From Prunus persica (taxonomy: Eukaryota > Streptophyta > Magnoliopsida > Rosales > Rosaceae), in the NCBI RefSeq assembly GCF_000346465.2, contig NC_034012.1:9904294-9968293 (forward strand): 64,000 nt of DNA. The letters run 5' to 3'. Positions 21,714-32,432 of this stretch are shown piece by piece. Position 1 is the first letter of the stretch, and each line of letters starts with the position of its first letter. The translations under genes and the position numbers were made by a program. The notes beneath the pieces are model-generated. The model was given only the letters and a program-made list of their open reading frames with translations. It was not told the origin of the DNA and made no database searches.

Positions 21714-24116
21714 GACTGGTACTCCCGTTGTGACTTGGGAGACATAAGTCGCCTGCCCGATCTTCCTCTTGCGCTCCTTGGTGGTCAGCCCGGACTCTTG
21801 GGAGTCAGCTAGAATGGTGTTGATTCGAATGACCTTTTGGGGAGGTTCCTTGGCAGCCGCATCACGATCCTCGATCTGTTGGATGGCCTTCTTTGCGACG
21901 AATTCTGTGCAATGACCTTCTCTGACCAGCTCCTCAAGATGCCTTTTCCAAGCGTTGCAGCTGTTGGTGTAATGACTGTGCTCCCCGTGGAATGCGCAGT
22001 ATTTACTGGTGTCCCTCTTAGAGGGGTCTCCCTTCATGGGTGGCGGTCTCCTCACCCACGGTTTGTCCTTCACTTGAGCCAGGATCTGATGAATTGGGAT
22101 AGCGAACTCAGTGAAGGTCCCTATTTCTGAGCTTCCCTCTCGGGGCCGCGATCTGCGCTTATCTCGGGTTCTTTGCTCGAACTGGTTGCTTTTTTTGCTT
22201 GTCTGCTTCATCGGGTGATCAACTTGCTTGCTGGCTTTCTTTGCGGCGATTCGATCATCGTCCCAAAGTGCATAGCGTTCTGCCGTCGTGAACACTTCTG
22301 CCAAGGTTTGACTTGGTGTTATGGCCAGCTCCCGGTATAGCTCGTGCTCGGTTGGCAAGCCCTTCTTGAAAGCTGAGGATGCAACTTGGTCATTGCATCC
22401 TATGATGTTAGCCTTCTCAGCGTTAAACCATCTCAGGTAGTCTTGTAGAGACTCATCTGGCTTCTTGTGCAGGTTGAACAGATGTTCCGCATGCTTTCTA
22501 ACCGTCTTGTAGGAGATGTACTCTTTTGTGAAGATGAGGACCAACTCCTTGAAGTTTCCTATCGATGCGGACGGTAGAGTGTGGAACCAGTCTTGAGCTG
22601 CTCCTCGCAGGGTCATCGTGAACACTTTGCACATCAGGGCATCGTCTGCCATATACAAGATCATGGCGCTCTTGAAGTGCCTCAAATGGCTCTTAGGGTC
22701 TGAGTCTCCCTTGAATGGAGTGATGGATGGCGTTGTGAACCGCTTCGGTGGAGGAGCTCGTTCCACTTTTTCGGTAAAGGGCGAGCAGTCAACTCGATCA
22801 ATTTTATTGTGCAGGGCCTCCTCCGTGCTTCCTTTAAGTTGGAGAGCTTGGAGTCGGTCATTTACTAGCTTTTCGACATCCTCTGCTCGCAGGGCTGGAG
22901 TCTCGGGCCGGCGTCTTCGGTGCCTCGAGCGCGATTGGCTAACTTCTTCCTCAGTTCCCAAGGGTCGATCCCCTTGGGTGTTCTGCCCGTGGGGCAGATT
23001 AGGAGATTGAGCTTATGAGGATTCCTCTACATCTTGTCTCCGCGTGTTGGTCCCCAAGCGGGTTGGTGGGCGTCGATCATCATCTTCTGCCCGCAAGGAG
23101 GGTCGCTCAGGTCGACGTCTTTGGTGTCTCGAGCACGACTGGCTAACTTCTTCCTCGGTTCCCAAGGGTCGATCCCCTTGGGTGCCCTGCTCGTGGGGCA
23201 GATTAGGAGATTGAGCTTGTGAGGATTCCTTTACAGCTTGCCGCTGCGTGTTGGCCCTCGAGCAGGTTGGTGGGCGTCAGTCATTGCGCTCATCACACGA
23301 CTGCTCACGAACTCGAGCTCCTTGTGGGCCCAAGCTGGCGTGGACATTAGACTGTGGGTCTAGCCTCTCAAGCACATTGGTCCTTGGCCCTAGCCTCGAA
23401 CGGGTCAGAGTACGGCTCGCGGTTGTTTGCGTCTCATCTGCTCAATCTCGATCTCTCCTCTGCCGGTTTGCCCTTGTCTGACCAGCCTGGGACCTCTCGA
23501 ACTGCTCACCGGCATGCTGGTGTGCCCTCCTCTCCTCGTCACGAGGTCCAAGGTTAGGGCCTTGATTCAAGTTGATCTGCCTGAGTAGCTGGCCAATCAG
23601 GTTGTTCTGATCATCGACCTTCTATGTGAGTTGATCGACCCGTGAGTTAAGGTCCACCTGACTGCGTGGGTCAAGTAGAGTGTTGTGCATCGGGCCCAAT
23701 GGCATATGGGCTTGGGCTCCATTAGACGAATACACAGGTGCATATGTCAAGTGTGATTGCAGAGGAGGGAGAGAATGGATCTGTTCCAAGACTGGGACGG
23801 CTTCGGAGTAGCCATGGGGCTGCGCAGCAAATCCGGTAGTTGAGTGGTGTGGCTGCTGCTGTGCTCCGACGGCAGGAAAACGAGGCAAAGCAGCTCTGAT
23901 AATCGGCGCTGGCAAATGCAAGGCTGTGGAGGTCCCAGGGTCATGTGGCAGCTGTTCTGCAATTCCAGCAGCTGAAGGCGGCTGCAAAGCGCTAGAGGAC
24001 GACTGCAAGGCATTGGCAGCCACGATTCCATGCAGTTGCATTGAGGTTTCCACCACGAAACCATGAGATGGGCCCATCGTGGTGGCGTTACTCTTCGTAC
24101 GTCTTGTATGAACCAT
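21714..24116 (-). pseudogene. gag: Gag of gypsy element 2
   Basis: Starts at Met 24116 (MVHTRRTKSN), 62 bp after the primer site. The N-terminal half is Gln/Pro/Ser-rich with a predicted coiled coil near 23600 (VDQLT, then NNLIGQLLRQINLNQ), then an Arg-rich region containing a 204-bp duplication. The gag domain is in the open part from 22961 (TPSITPFKGDSDPKSHLRHF, AAQDWFHTLP, LQDYLRWFNAEK). KYCAFHGEHSHYTNSC is the zinc-knuckle-like motif. In-frame stops occur near 23620, 23430, 23280 and 23015. The last codons before the solo LTR read GVPV, and the frame resumes as protease beyond it. Confidence 0.85.
22921..23285. repeat. 204-bp tandem duplication in gag N-terminal region
   Basis: TGCCTCGAGCGCGATTGGCT at 22921 recurs as TGTCTCGAGCACGACTGGCT at 23125, and similarity runs on to about 23285. 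The unit is 68 codons, so the frame is kept. On the - strand both copies encode GDRPLGTEEEVSQS followed by an Arg-rich stretch. Confidence 0.88.
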
Positions 24117-24177
24117 GGTTGTTTGAAAAAATGTGTGAAAGATGGATTTGGAGCACGCTTTGAATATATCTCGCGCT

Positions 24178-24193
24178 CTCAATGAAAACACCA
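24178..24193 (-). other. Primer-binding site of gypsy element 2
   Basis: On the - strand TGGTGTTTTCATTGAG, five bases after the LTR end. TTGGTGYTTTCATTGAG is a common primer site in plant gypsy elements and differs from that of element 1. Confidence 0.7.
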
Positions 24194-24198
24194 ATTTA

Positions 24199-24850
24199 TG
24201 GGACCAAATTTCCCCACGAGAATATTCGCCCAAGATTCTTTCGTCTTCTCCGCCTCTCTTTCTCCCTGCAAAACAGATCGGAATAAAAGGACCATACCCG
24301 GGGGGTGTTGGCCAAAGGCCCTCTGATGCCTAAGTTAGGTAGGGTAATTCAAGGAAAACCGGGTGGTCGGAGCCGTGTGTGGTGGCCGGAGCCTTGTGTG
24401 AGAGAGAGAGAAAGAGAGGAGGTGACTAGGGTTTTTGAGAAATAATTTCTGCAGAGTTTTAGTAGGAATTTAGACATACCTTAACCTTTGTGTGTGGCCA
24501 TCCTTTTATAGTGGTCTCGGAGGCTAGGGTTTCAGAGGAATAATTCCGTAGATGGAAAGGAATTATTCCTCCCCGATTTGGAATTGATTTGATTAATTAG
24601 GGATTTGATTCATTATGGTAAATCAAATCCCTAATTGGGGTAGGTATCAAATCAATTCCTAACTTACATAGGTAACTCCTCATTTAATTGGGAATTGGGG
24701 TAGGAATAAAATTAATTCTCGACCCGATTAGGTAATATTCTATTTAATTGGGTAATCCCCAATTAAATTGAATAATTCCAAATTAGGTCAAATAATCCCC
24801 AAATGGAAGGAATTATTTGACCTAGGGTTTTGATTTAATTAAGTTCCCAC
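24199..24850 (-). repeat. 5' LTR of gypsy element 2
   Basis: On the - strand it starts TGTGGGAACTTAATT at 24850 and ends TTTGGTCCCA at 24199, about 652 bp. The flank 24851 onward is RLP-type DNA (ACCAAGAAACGTTATTA recurs at 41880). TATAAAAGGA on the - strand at 24510-24501 is the likely core promoter. No partner LTR is present on the left. Confidence 0.75.
24501..24510 (-). promoter_or_regulatory. TATA box in the LTR of element 2
   Basis: TATAAAAGGA on the - strand, about 340 bp into the LTR and 310 bp before its end. It fits the U3/R junction of a plant LTR. Confidence 0.6.
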
Positions 24851-25622
24851 AATTGGTCTACCAAGAAACGTTATTATCGTACTTGCCTTCTTATGGGGCA
24901 AACAACTTTGAAAGAATGACTATCCTCCAATTTTGAATTTTCTTAGAAGAATCATCAACAAGAAAACAACTTTGAACATGAATAGGACTTCAATGTATAA
25001 TGTTGGATCAGGCTTGACTGCCACTGTCACTCTCAGGCCACATCTATCTGGCAAGAAAAGTAACACCATATATCTTCCAAATTCCATGAAAAATTATCAT
25101 CATAATGAAAGAAAACACCAATGAGGGAAAGCACACGTCAAACGTGTGGAGATAAGATACTCAGAAGACAAAGATGAGTTCTTAGAAGAATCATCAACAA
25201 GAAAAACAACTTTGAACTTGGACTTTGAGTGATTAACATGGAAGATGAGCTTGTATCAGTTAACAGCTGCCTTAAAAATAGAAGGAAATAGTCAAGACAT
25301 ATTCCAGTTTGAATTCAACAAGGATTCTCTTTATCACATATATCACGGTCAAGTCCTCTCCTGGTGGCCCAAAGGTTTCAATATCAATAATTTGCATTCT
25401 GTTGTTGTTATTGTTTGCCGACTTCTCAATTTGCGGTGATGTTTGCATCCAAATCTGAAAAAAAAAACCATGACACATCCTATACAGCTATAACAACTCT
25501 GCAATAAACAAGTTGTAAGACATTTGCAATTTAACTCAACTGTCATAAAGTAACGCAACCAGCATGGATGCTGGCAAGGGAAATCAGATATTTCTTGTGC
25601 TTGAAAGCGAATGATATAAATT
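24851..25622. repeat. RLP-flank DNA, no gene
   Basis: Matches 41880-42110 and 51940-52060 (CTTGACTGCCACTGTCA, AAAATTATCATCATAATGAA). The part 25245-25460 matches the promoter-distal region of RLP gene 2 at 42130-42320 (TTTCAATATCAATAATTTGC). It is the 5' flank of a lost RLP copy. Confidence 0.7.
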
Positions 25623-26330
25623 TCTTAATGTCCGGTATTGACCAAGTGGTGAGCGAAGATGCAGAAAATTGTTTAGGATTGGAATAGGTCAAATTTTCGG
25701 TCCCTTATAATATAGTTAAGCATACAATTCATGAAGCCAATAGAGTTTAGTCTAATGGAAAACGACCTTGATTTGTAAATCAGTGATCTTAATTTCAAAC
25801 TCTCATGTCACATTGACAGTACGTGTATGTGAGAAAACCCTCTCTATCCAATAACGCTTGTATATATAAAACAAAAGAACAAAAAAGAAAAAGAAAGATA
25901 CAATTCATGAAAATATCAGCTCCCAATCCCTATAAAACAAAAGAAAGTGTTGCAAACTTACAAAAAAACTTAAAATCTTCTCTAAGTTCCAATATAATTA
26001 AAAACAGGTTTTTGGCAGATTGGACAGTACAAGAAGATAGGCACAAAACATCTTATGTATACCATACGGTCACTACGGATCATGGAATTTTACGCCTTTA
26101 GGCTTAAAAAAAGTAATCACATCAGAATCCTAGGATAGGATTTACACATGAAAAAGATTTATGCTTGTCCTCTACAAATTGCCTCATTTATATTAATTGT
26201 ATTTTGATATCATCAGTGACATAAAACATAAGAGCAAAAGAATATTGAACTTTTGGGAATGTCCTTCAATGAGGGAAAAGTAATTCCCCCCTCATCATAT
26301 TTCGAGAAACATTATGAAATTCCTTGTGTT
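25623..26330. repeat. Segmental duplicate of 38841-39517
   Basis: About 700 bp matching with small gaps: GACCAAGTGGTGAGCGAAGA at the left, GGTTTTTGGCAGATTGGACA in the middle, TATGAAATTCCTTG at the right. No coding feature. It marks a duplicated block upstream of RLP genes 1 and 2. Confidence 0.85.
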
Positions 26331-26606
26331 TAACCTGGTATCTTGAGAGGTGAAAGGAATTTAGTTTGACTGGAGGATAATATACTCTTCCTATCTTGCA
26401 AAATTTACTCTACAAGGTTCCAAAGAATGCTCTTAGCTCAAAACATTATGTATGGATTGTATAAACTGCCTAAACAAGAATTCTTGAACAGCGAACAACC
26501 AGAGCTATTATTCATAACATCACAAAATTTTCATTAATGAAAGATGTAAATTCAGGTTTTTTTAATGAAACAAGCCCCATAGTTTCAGCAAATGGAACCT
26601 AACACT

Positions 26607-27197
26607 TAGGGGTGGGCACTCAAACCGGCGAACCGGAAATTCGAGCCGAACCGCATTGAACCAAACCGGAAAAAAACCAAGTTGACCAAAAAGTCAAAAA
26701 CCGGTCAAAAATCGAACCGGACCGGTTTGGACCAATTCCGGATCCGGTTCCATGTCTTCAAAAACCAAACCGGGACAAACCGAACTGGTGAAACTAAAAA
26801 AATATATAATTTTAATATATATTTATATTTAATGCTATATTTTTAATTTCACTAAAAAAAACCTAATATTTATCTAAGTTCAATGTCAAAAGATCTCTCT
26901 TTTCTCACTTTAATATTTATTTACATGAAATTGAATAATTTGTTAATTTTCAAGTAAAAAAATAATATTTTAGTTGAGAATTGTATTAAAAAATAATTTA
27001 AAAAAATAAATTTTATAATCCGGTTCAAAACCGAACCGGAACCGGAACCGGACTGAAACCGGTTCAAACCAAACTGGACAGTTTTTGAAATTTTTTTTAT
27101 TAAAACCGAACCGAACCGAACCAAACCGGATGAATAGTACTGAATCGGTTCTAATTTGAGGCAAAAACCAGTCCAAACCGAACCGTGCCCACCCCTA
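26607..27197. mobile_element. hAT-type foldback MITE
   Basis: 591 bp with perfect 13-bp terminal inverted repeats TAGGGGTGGGCAC / GTGCCCACCCCTA. It is flanked by CTAACACT (26599-26606) and CTAACACC (27198-27205), an 8-bp TSD with one mismatch. The arms are rich in repeated AACCGGAACCGG words that can pair with each other; the middle is AT-rich. No transposase. The 8-bp TSD and TIR type fit hAT. Confidence 0.88.
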
Positions 27198-27205
27198 CTA
27201 ACACC

Positions 27206-27829
27206 ATTCCCCAAAGTCAAACTTGCTTTTCCCACTTTGTCTTTGCTTCCCCAAAGTCTTCCTCACATGCATATAGTTTTATCAATCAAAAAACAAAGCC
27301 ACCGAAAAGCACTTGTGTCAACAAAGTCATGGGAGGTGCCCATAAACAAAACACATCACATGCCATCAAATTTAAGCCAATTCAAACACAATTGAGTCGC
27401 CTAGACTTAAATATAATTTTGTTGGGTTTAATATATCCATGAATTTACTCCGAGTGTTTCATCGTTTCTGCTTTCGTCTTTTGCTTGATATACCATTTTT
27501 CTAAAGTTCATCTGTTTGGTCATGTAGTTGACAGTTGGTAGTGACTTGTGAATAAGGTCCGGTCCTCTCCTCATGGCCCTCTTTAGACCTAATGTGGTAT
27601 ACAATTTTGCTACATTAGTAGACAGTAATACTAGAAGGTCCGGTCCCATTAAGTAGGTCAAGTCCACTCCTTGTGGCATTAGTGGAAATATCTCTTAAGA
27701 CCCAATGAGGTCTTATCTTGGTTTCATTAGTAGGAATATCTCTTCAACCACACAATTTAAATTGTGGTTGTTGTTTGCCGACTTCTCAATTTGCAGTGAT
27801 GTTTGCATCCTTTTCAAGTATCATTGCTC
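27206..27829. repeat. Upstream region of RLP gene 1, duplicated elsewhere
   Basis: Noncoding. CATATAGTTTTATCAATCAA to CATCACATGCCATCAAATTT (27268-27371) recurs at 36486-36590 and again at 36836-36930. The stretch 27430-27560 recurs at 36955-37075 and 52545-52680. TTCTCAATTTGCAGTGATG near the gene also precedes gene 2. Confidence 0.75.
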
Positions 27830-27842
27830 TTATATATGTAAA
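27830..27842 (+). promoter_or_regulatory. TATA box of RLP gene 1
   Basis: TTATATATGTAAA about 35-45 bp before the first Met. The next 30 bases (GAGCAACGGCACATACACAA) are nearly the same before all three genes, so the core promoter and start site are shared. Confidence 0.65.
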
Positions 27843-27875
27843 TACCTGTGAGCAACGGCACATACACAAAGAAAC

Positions 27876-30050
27876 ATGCTAGTGCAAGCTTATAACCTAA
27901 TGGCTCATGTCTTCCTTCTCTTCCTCTTATTCTCTTACATTATATCTACACATATTCATGCCTGCAAACAAACTGAACGCAGCTCCCTCCTGTCCTTCGC
28001 CTCCACTTTATCTTCTTCTCCTTTAAATTGGACATCCATTGATTGTTGTCGTTGGAAGGGAATCACTTGTGATCAAGATGGTTGGGTCACCCATTTGCTC
28101 TTGCCTTCCGAAGGGCTCAAAGGAGGTATCTCTCCCTTTGCACTTGTAAATCTCACCCACTTGAACCTTTCCCACAATTCACTATATGGTTCACTTGAAA
28201 CTCAGTTCTTCTTGTCTTTGAATCAACTTGAGATCCTAGATTTGAGCTATAACCGTCTTTCTGGAGAGTTACCACTTTCCCTACCATCCAGCAGTATCCG
28301 GACAGTTGATTTGTCCAGCAATCACTTCTATGGTGCAATTCCATCTTCATTCTTCCAACAAGCAAGCAACTTGACTAGTTTCAATGTCAACAACAATACC
28401 TTCACAGGGTATGTCCCATCCTCTATTTGTCTCCATTATTCTCCCTCCCTAAGGCTACTGGATTTTTCTTCCAATTTATTTAATGGCTACCTTGCTCCTG
28501 GGTTAGGGAAGTGTTCTGAATTGCAGGTTTTTCGTGCCAGTCACAATAACCTCTCAGGATTACTTCCAGAAGATATCTATAATGCTACTAAACTTGAAGA
28601 AATTGCATTGCCTTTCAATTCACTACATGGAGCCATTAGTGATAAAATTGTCAACCTCACCAACCTTGCCATCCTTGACCTCTCCTTTAATCATTTTGGG
28701 GGCGAGCTTCCTCTCAATTTGGGGAAGCTCTCCAAGTTGAAGTTTGTGACCTTTGATTTCAACAATTTAGAAGGTGCTTTGCCTCCATCTTTGATGAATT
28801 GCACAAACCTTGTAGAACTGCGTTTGGGGAACAACAACTTGGAAGGAGATATCTCCATGCTTGATTTCTCAAGACTGAGTCAACTTACTAAACTTGACCT
28901 AAGGCTCAATAACTTCACTGGTACAATTCCAGTAAGCCTTTACTCATGTAGGTCCTTAAAAGCCATTCGGTTCGCTAAAAACCATCTAGAGGGACAAATA
29001 CAAGCTGAAATTCTTTCATTGAAATCCTTGTCCTTCCTCTCGCTTGGTGGCAACCGATTCACCAACCTCACATGGGCAGTGAAGATATTGATGAGTTTCA
29101 AAAGTCTTCACACACTCTCGCTTGCTGGTTGCTATGAAGGTGAGGGAATGCCATCAGATGATGACATGGTTGATTTTGATGGATTCCAAAATCTTCGGCT
29201 ATTGAATTTGGCTGGTTCCGACCTCAATGGTCAAATACCTTTATGGTTATCAAAGCTCAAGAATCTAGAGCTGTTGGAACTGGGTTTCAATCAAATCACT
29301 GGGCCAATTCCAAGTTGGTTGGGGACTCTTCCTAGGCTGTTTTATATAAACTTGTCAAACAATCGAATTTCAGGTGAATTTCCAAAGACACTTTGTAGAC
29401 TACCAAGGTTGCTTTATGGACCTAATATTGCATCTCAAGCAGACCAATATGAATTTGAATTGCCTATCTACGGCCGCAGCAGCAGCATAATCACAACTCA
29501 AACTTTTCCAACACATATATTGGATTTTTTTGCACCAACGATAGTCTTATCTAAGAATAACATTGTTGGTGATATACCTACTGAGATCGGCCAATTACAG
29601 CTTCTCCAGGAGTTGGATCTTGACTCTAACAACTTCTCTGGCGTCATTCCAGACCAACTATCGAACTTGAAAAATTTGGAGGTTTTGAACCTCTCCATGA
29701 ATCTCTTGTCTGGAATAATCCCATCGTCATTGGCGAGCCTTAATTTCTTAAAAGAATTTAATGTCTCATACAATAACCTCGAAGGATCAATACCAACAGG
29801 CACCCAGCTCCAAAGCTTCGAAGCTTCTGCGTTTGAGGGGAACCCAAAACTTTGTGGTGCGCCACTTCTAAATAAGTGCGAACCAAATAAGGGCATTGAT
29901 GCAGATAACAAGAACAACAAAGACGTGCACAACTGGCTCCATCAACTTCCATGGTTTTATATATTTGCAGCATTGGGGTTTATAGTAGGATTTTGGGGAG
30001 TTTGTGGTTTTTTAGTTATTAACAAGACATGGAGATATGCGTATTTTTGA
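27876..30050 (+). CDS. LRR receptor-like protein (RLP gene 1)
   Basis: Cell-surface receptor-like protein without kinase, 724 residues, one exon. The signal peptide spans residues 1-29 (a second Met at 9 could also start it). LRRNT follows with DCCRWKGITC, then 17 LRRs, a non-LRR island (about 505-555, after CRLPRLLYGPN), four LRRs ending with NLEGSIPTGTQLQ, and a cap with GNPKLCGAPLLNKC. The helix at about 692-716 contains GFIVGFWGVCG, with the GxxxG motif known to matter for RLP pairing with SOBIR1-type kinases. Two oddities: a TGA at 30048 removes the last 28 residues that gene 3 keeps (the next in-frame stop is at 30132), and three residues (one LTH of a doubled LTHLTH) are missing from the first LRR. 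It resembles Arabidopsis RLP2/RLP3 and PSY1R-like ectodomains; the ligand is unknown. Confidence 0.92.
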   Translation: MLVQAYNLMAHVFLLFLLFSYIISTHIHACKQTERSSLLSFASTLSSSPLNWTSIDCCRWKGITCDQDGWVTHLLLPSEGLKGGISPFALVNLTHLNLSHNSLYGSLETQFFLSLNQLEILDLSYNRLSGELPLSLPSSSIRTVDLSSNHFYGAIPSSFFQQASNLTSFNVNNNTFTGYVPSSICLHYSPSLRLLDFSSNLFNGYLAPGLGKCSELQVFRASHNNLSGLLPEDIYNATKLEEIALPFNSLHGAISDKIVNLTNLAILDLSFNHFGGELPLNLGKLSKLKFVTFDFNNLEGALPPSLMNCTNLVELRLGNNNLEGDISMLDFSRLSQLTKLDLRLNNFTGTIPVSLYSCRSLKAIRFAKNHLEGQIQAEILSLKSLSFLSLGGNRFTNLTWAVKILMSFKSLHTLSLAGCYEGEGMPSDDDMVDFDGFQNLRLLNLAGSDLNGQIPLWLSKLKNLELLELGFNQITGPIPSWLGTLPRLFYINLSNNRISGEFPKTLCRLPRLLYGPNIASQADQYEFELPIYGRSSSIITTQTFPTHILDFFAPTIVLSKNNIVGDIPTEIGQLQLLQELDLDSNNFSGVIPDQLSNLKNLEVLNLSMNLLSGIIPSSLASLNFLKEFNVSYNNLEGSIPTGTQLQSFEASAFEGNPKLCGAPLLNKCEPNKGIDADNKNNKDVHNWLHQLPWFYIFAALGFIVGFWGVCGFLVINKTWRYAYF

Positions 30051-31071
30051 TTCATAGACAATCTACAAGATATGCTCCTCTATGTGATGATAATAGTCCC
30101 TCTCAATAGGATGAAAAGAAGGCTTAGAGGCTAGATATATATTATTAATGTTGTACTTATAATTTTGCATTTTCAGTTTGCTTTCCCTTTTTTGTTTCTT
30201 TTTTTTTTTGGTGTGTGTGTTCTTCTTCATTTCTTGTCATGACAGATTCACCTGCAAAAATTTCCACATAAAAACGCTGCATTGTCAACAAATGGACCTC
30301 TTCCATAAAGTGAGAGGACCGTCACCCACACTGCATCACCCTAGACTATCTATCCTTTTTATTTCATTGCTTAGATTCTATTTCCCGAAGTGCTAGGAAA
30401 TGGTTATCCTTTTCTCTCGGCATGCTTGCCATGTGGCATCATCCAGAATCATGTATAAGTATCTAATAGCTGGTACAGAGAGGGGCCACGAATGCCTTTC
30501 CTTTAATTGCTTCTTTGTTTTCCTTTTCTGAATCTGCGAACCTATCATGAAGCCCTGAAAGAAAACAAATGCAAATAACTACCCAGAATTTAAAATCAAC
30601 CATACATTTAAAAAGAATGAAGAAGAAGAAAACTCTCTCTCTCAAAAACCAAAGACTTAAAATCGAAATGAAAATTCATGACTTATAGCCAGTGTCGACA
30701 AAATAAAGCAGATTGAGGAGCTTTGGGGCTGGGAGAGCGTGCTAATTCTTCTCCACTCATTTCTCCTCTTCTCTTCTTCAAATTCTTCTGTGCAAGAAGT
30801 TAAGAACTGAGAAAGATCACGACCTGTTTTTGGTCCGAAACTGAAATGGGTCGGATCATATTAAACTCGGCCAAAACCCAATACCTTATGGCGCTCCAAT
30901 CAAGTGAGAATACTATATAAGGATCAATCTCAACCTTCCAATATCATTTGAATGGCTGAAGAGAAATTGCAAGCTTACCGTAGAAATGGGTACGCTGCAC
31001 TTACCTCTTAGACCACGTGTCCTGGCTCTCCTTTTCCAATAGGGCTTCTTCCTTCCTTCCTCTGTTGAAAC
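30051..31071. repeat. Downstream flank of RLP gene 1, no gene
   Basis: 30051-30134 is the former C-terminal tail of gene 1. 30170-30600 matches 60655-61075, downstream of the fourth RLP relic (GACCGTCACCCACACT, ATTCTATTTCCCGAA, TGCTTGCCATGTGGCATC). 30640-31071 is unmatched. TATATAAGG near 30916 precedes an ORF of only 18 codons starting at 30952, and I see no gene. Confidence 0.7.
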
Positions 31072-32030
31072 GAGAAATTATAAAGTGATACTGTATCACC
31101 ACGTCAGCTGGTGATACTCCCATTCAAAATCTGTCACATGTATTTTTTAAAAAAAATTAAAATATATTTTACAACTCAACTTTGGCTTACAACTTTACCC
31201 TTCAACTTTAATGACCCTAACCCTTCCCCACTCCGGCTTCCCTGTGCTATGCCCCTGCTATCGACGCCACACAACCCTCTTCCCTTCCCCCTCTCCGCCA
31301 ACCACCCCGGCCTTCCCTACCCCCACAATATTCCCACCCCCTCTCTCTTCCTCTCATTTTCGGTTAATAAAAAAAGCCAAAAATCTTAAAAATATGTGCA
31401 AACCCATTAAACATGAAACCATAAACCTTAAATAAATAAAAACCACTAGTGAAAGAAGGGAAGATTGACGTTATGGGCAACCAAGAATTAATTGTGTTAT
31501 AGAGCAAGTCATTGGGGCGGGGCTTGATGAAGGAAATCCGCCAAAAATCTCCCCATTCTACATCAGATTCTTCTTCTTCCTCACCATCTTCATTATCAGC
31601 TTTCATTCAAGGTCTTTTTAAGAGTAAGAAGTGAAATTTTCAGAGATTACCCATCTTCTTTAGCTTCAAGGGTATCTCCAAAGATAAAATGGTAGAGTTT
31701 GACTAGATTTTGTTTATGGGTTTTGAGTCATCTGACAATAGAAGTTCTCTAGATTCATTAACTATGAAGACAGTGAAGGCTGGGGTAGGTGGTGAGAGAG
31801 AAGGGAAGACGTGTGGTGTTGCAAATAGCAAGCATAGCGTAGGGAAGAAGACGGTGGATAGGGAAGACGGTGGGGAGGGGTTTGGGTGATTAAAGTTGAA
31901 GGGTAAAGTTGGAAGCCAAAGTCCAGTTGTAAAATATATTTTATTTATTTTAAAAAAAATACACATGGCAGATTTTGAGTGGGAGTATCACCAGCTGACG
32001 TGGTGATACAGTATCACTCTATAATTTCTC
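31072..32030. mobile_element. Mutator-like nonautonomous element with long TIRs
   Basis: 959 bp. GAGAAATTATAAAGTGATAC at the left is matched by the reverse complement of the right end (GAGAAATTATAGAGTGATAC). The inverted repeats run about 230 bp (to about 31300 and from about 31800), including ACGTCAGCTGGTGATACTCCCA. Long TIRs starting GAGAAATTAT suggest Mutator. The expected 9-bp TSD is poor (TGTTGAAAC against CAGAGAAAC, 5 of 9), so the class is likely but not proven. No transposase is encoded. Confidence 0.75.
31364..31606 (-). pseudogene. Possible captured gene fragment inside the Mutator-like element
   Basis: An 80-codon frame with the acidic start MKADNEDGEEEEESDVEWGDFW lies between the TIRs. 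It has the composition of an acidic protein segment rather than of transposon DNA. It has no known domain that I recognise and becomes hydrophobic later. It may be host DNA picked up by the element (Pack-MULE style), or chance. Confidence 0.25.
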
Positions 32031-32129
32031 CAGAGAAACCCCAAAATCTTTCTTCCTCCTATTAATTTCCACCCCAAAATCTTACAACCCAGAAACTACC
32101 ACATTCTTCTCCCCTTCATCTTCCTTCTT

Positions 32130-32432
32130 ATCTTCACCTTCTTCACTCCAACCTATCAAAATGTTTCAGTCTCTAGCCAATACCACTCTCTCCAAATCGA
32201 GGGTCTCAGCCCTCATCCAATGGTCCAGAGTCAATTCTTCTTCCAAACTCAACTGGATTTGTGTCAAGTCACCCCTTCCTCACACCACGACAACTTCATC
32301 AGCTACAAGTTCCTCTCCTCCAGCCCTACTCAGAAATCTGGGTTGGACTCCATTTCCCTCCCCTTGGTCAACCTCCTATCCAACTACGCCTTTTTGGATC
32401 TTCCACTGGACCGAGTGAAACGTAAAGTTTAG
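32130..32432 (+). pseudogene. Gene-like fragment of unknown origin
   Basis: After a pyrimidine-rich leader (32040-32150) a Met at 32161 opens an 85-residue frame ([20 protein letters not shown]), and an overlapping frame continues ([20 protein letters not shown]). One frame looks natural at first and the other later, as if a small deletion near 32230 shifted them. CGTAAAG at about 32421 could be a splice donor remnant. The Ser-rich basic start resembles an organelle transit peptide. No family was recognised. Confidence 0.3.

Larger units (their letters stand above)
11057..24850 (-). mobile_element. Second Tat-like Ty3/gypsy element, - strand, nested and 3'-truncated
   Basis: Read on the - strand the order is LTR (24850-24199), primer site, gag (24116-21714), pol (19101-15103), a minisatellite, then an opposite-strand extra ORF on + (11675-13945). 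The 3' LTR and its TSD are missing on the left, so the left border is approximate. A solo LTR of another family interrupts it at 19107-21713. The order and domains mirror element 1, but the sequence and primer site differ, so it is another family of the same lineage. Stops and frameshifts inactivate gag, pol and the extra ORF. Confidence 0.85.

Noticed and set aside
26921..27235. 104-residue - strand frame in the hAT MITE
   Set aside because: It arises from the AACCGG repeats and AT-rich centre; no start signal or domain.
28153..29973. Several - strand frames of 60-144 codons across RLP gene 1 (and similarly in genes 2 and 3)
   Set aside because: They are shadows of the LRR coding and recur at the same places in each paralogue because of sequence identity.
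30952..31008. Small peptide starting MAEEKLQAYRRNGYAA after a TATA-like motif
   Set aside because: Only 18 codons long with no conservation evidence in the window.
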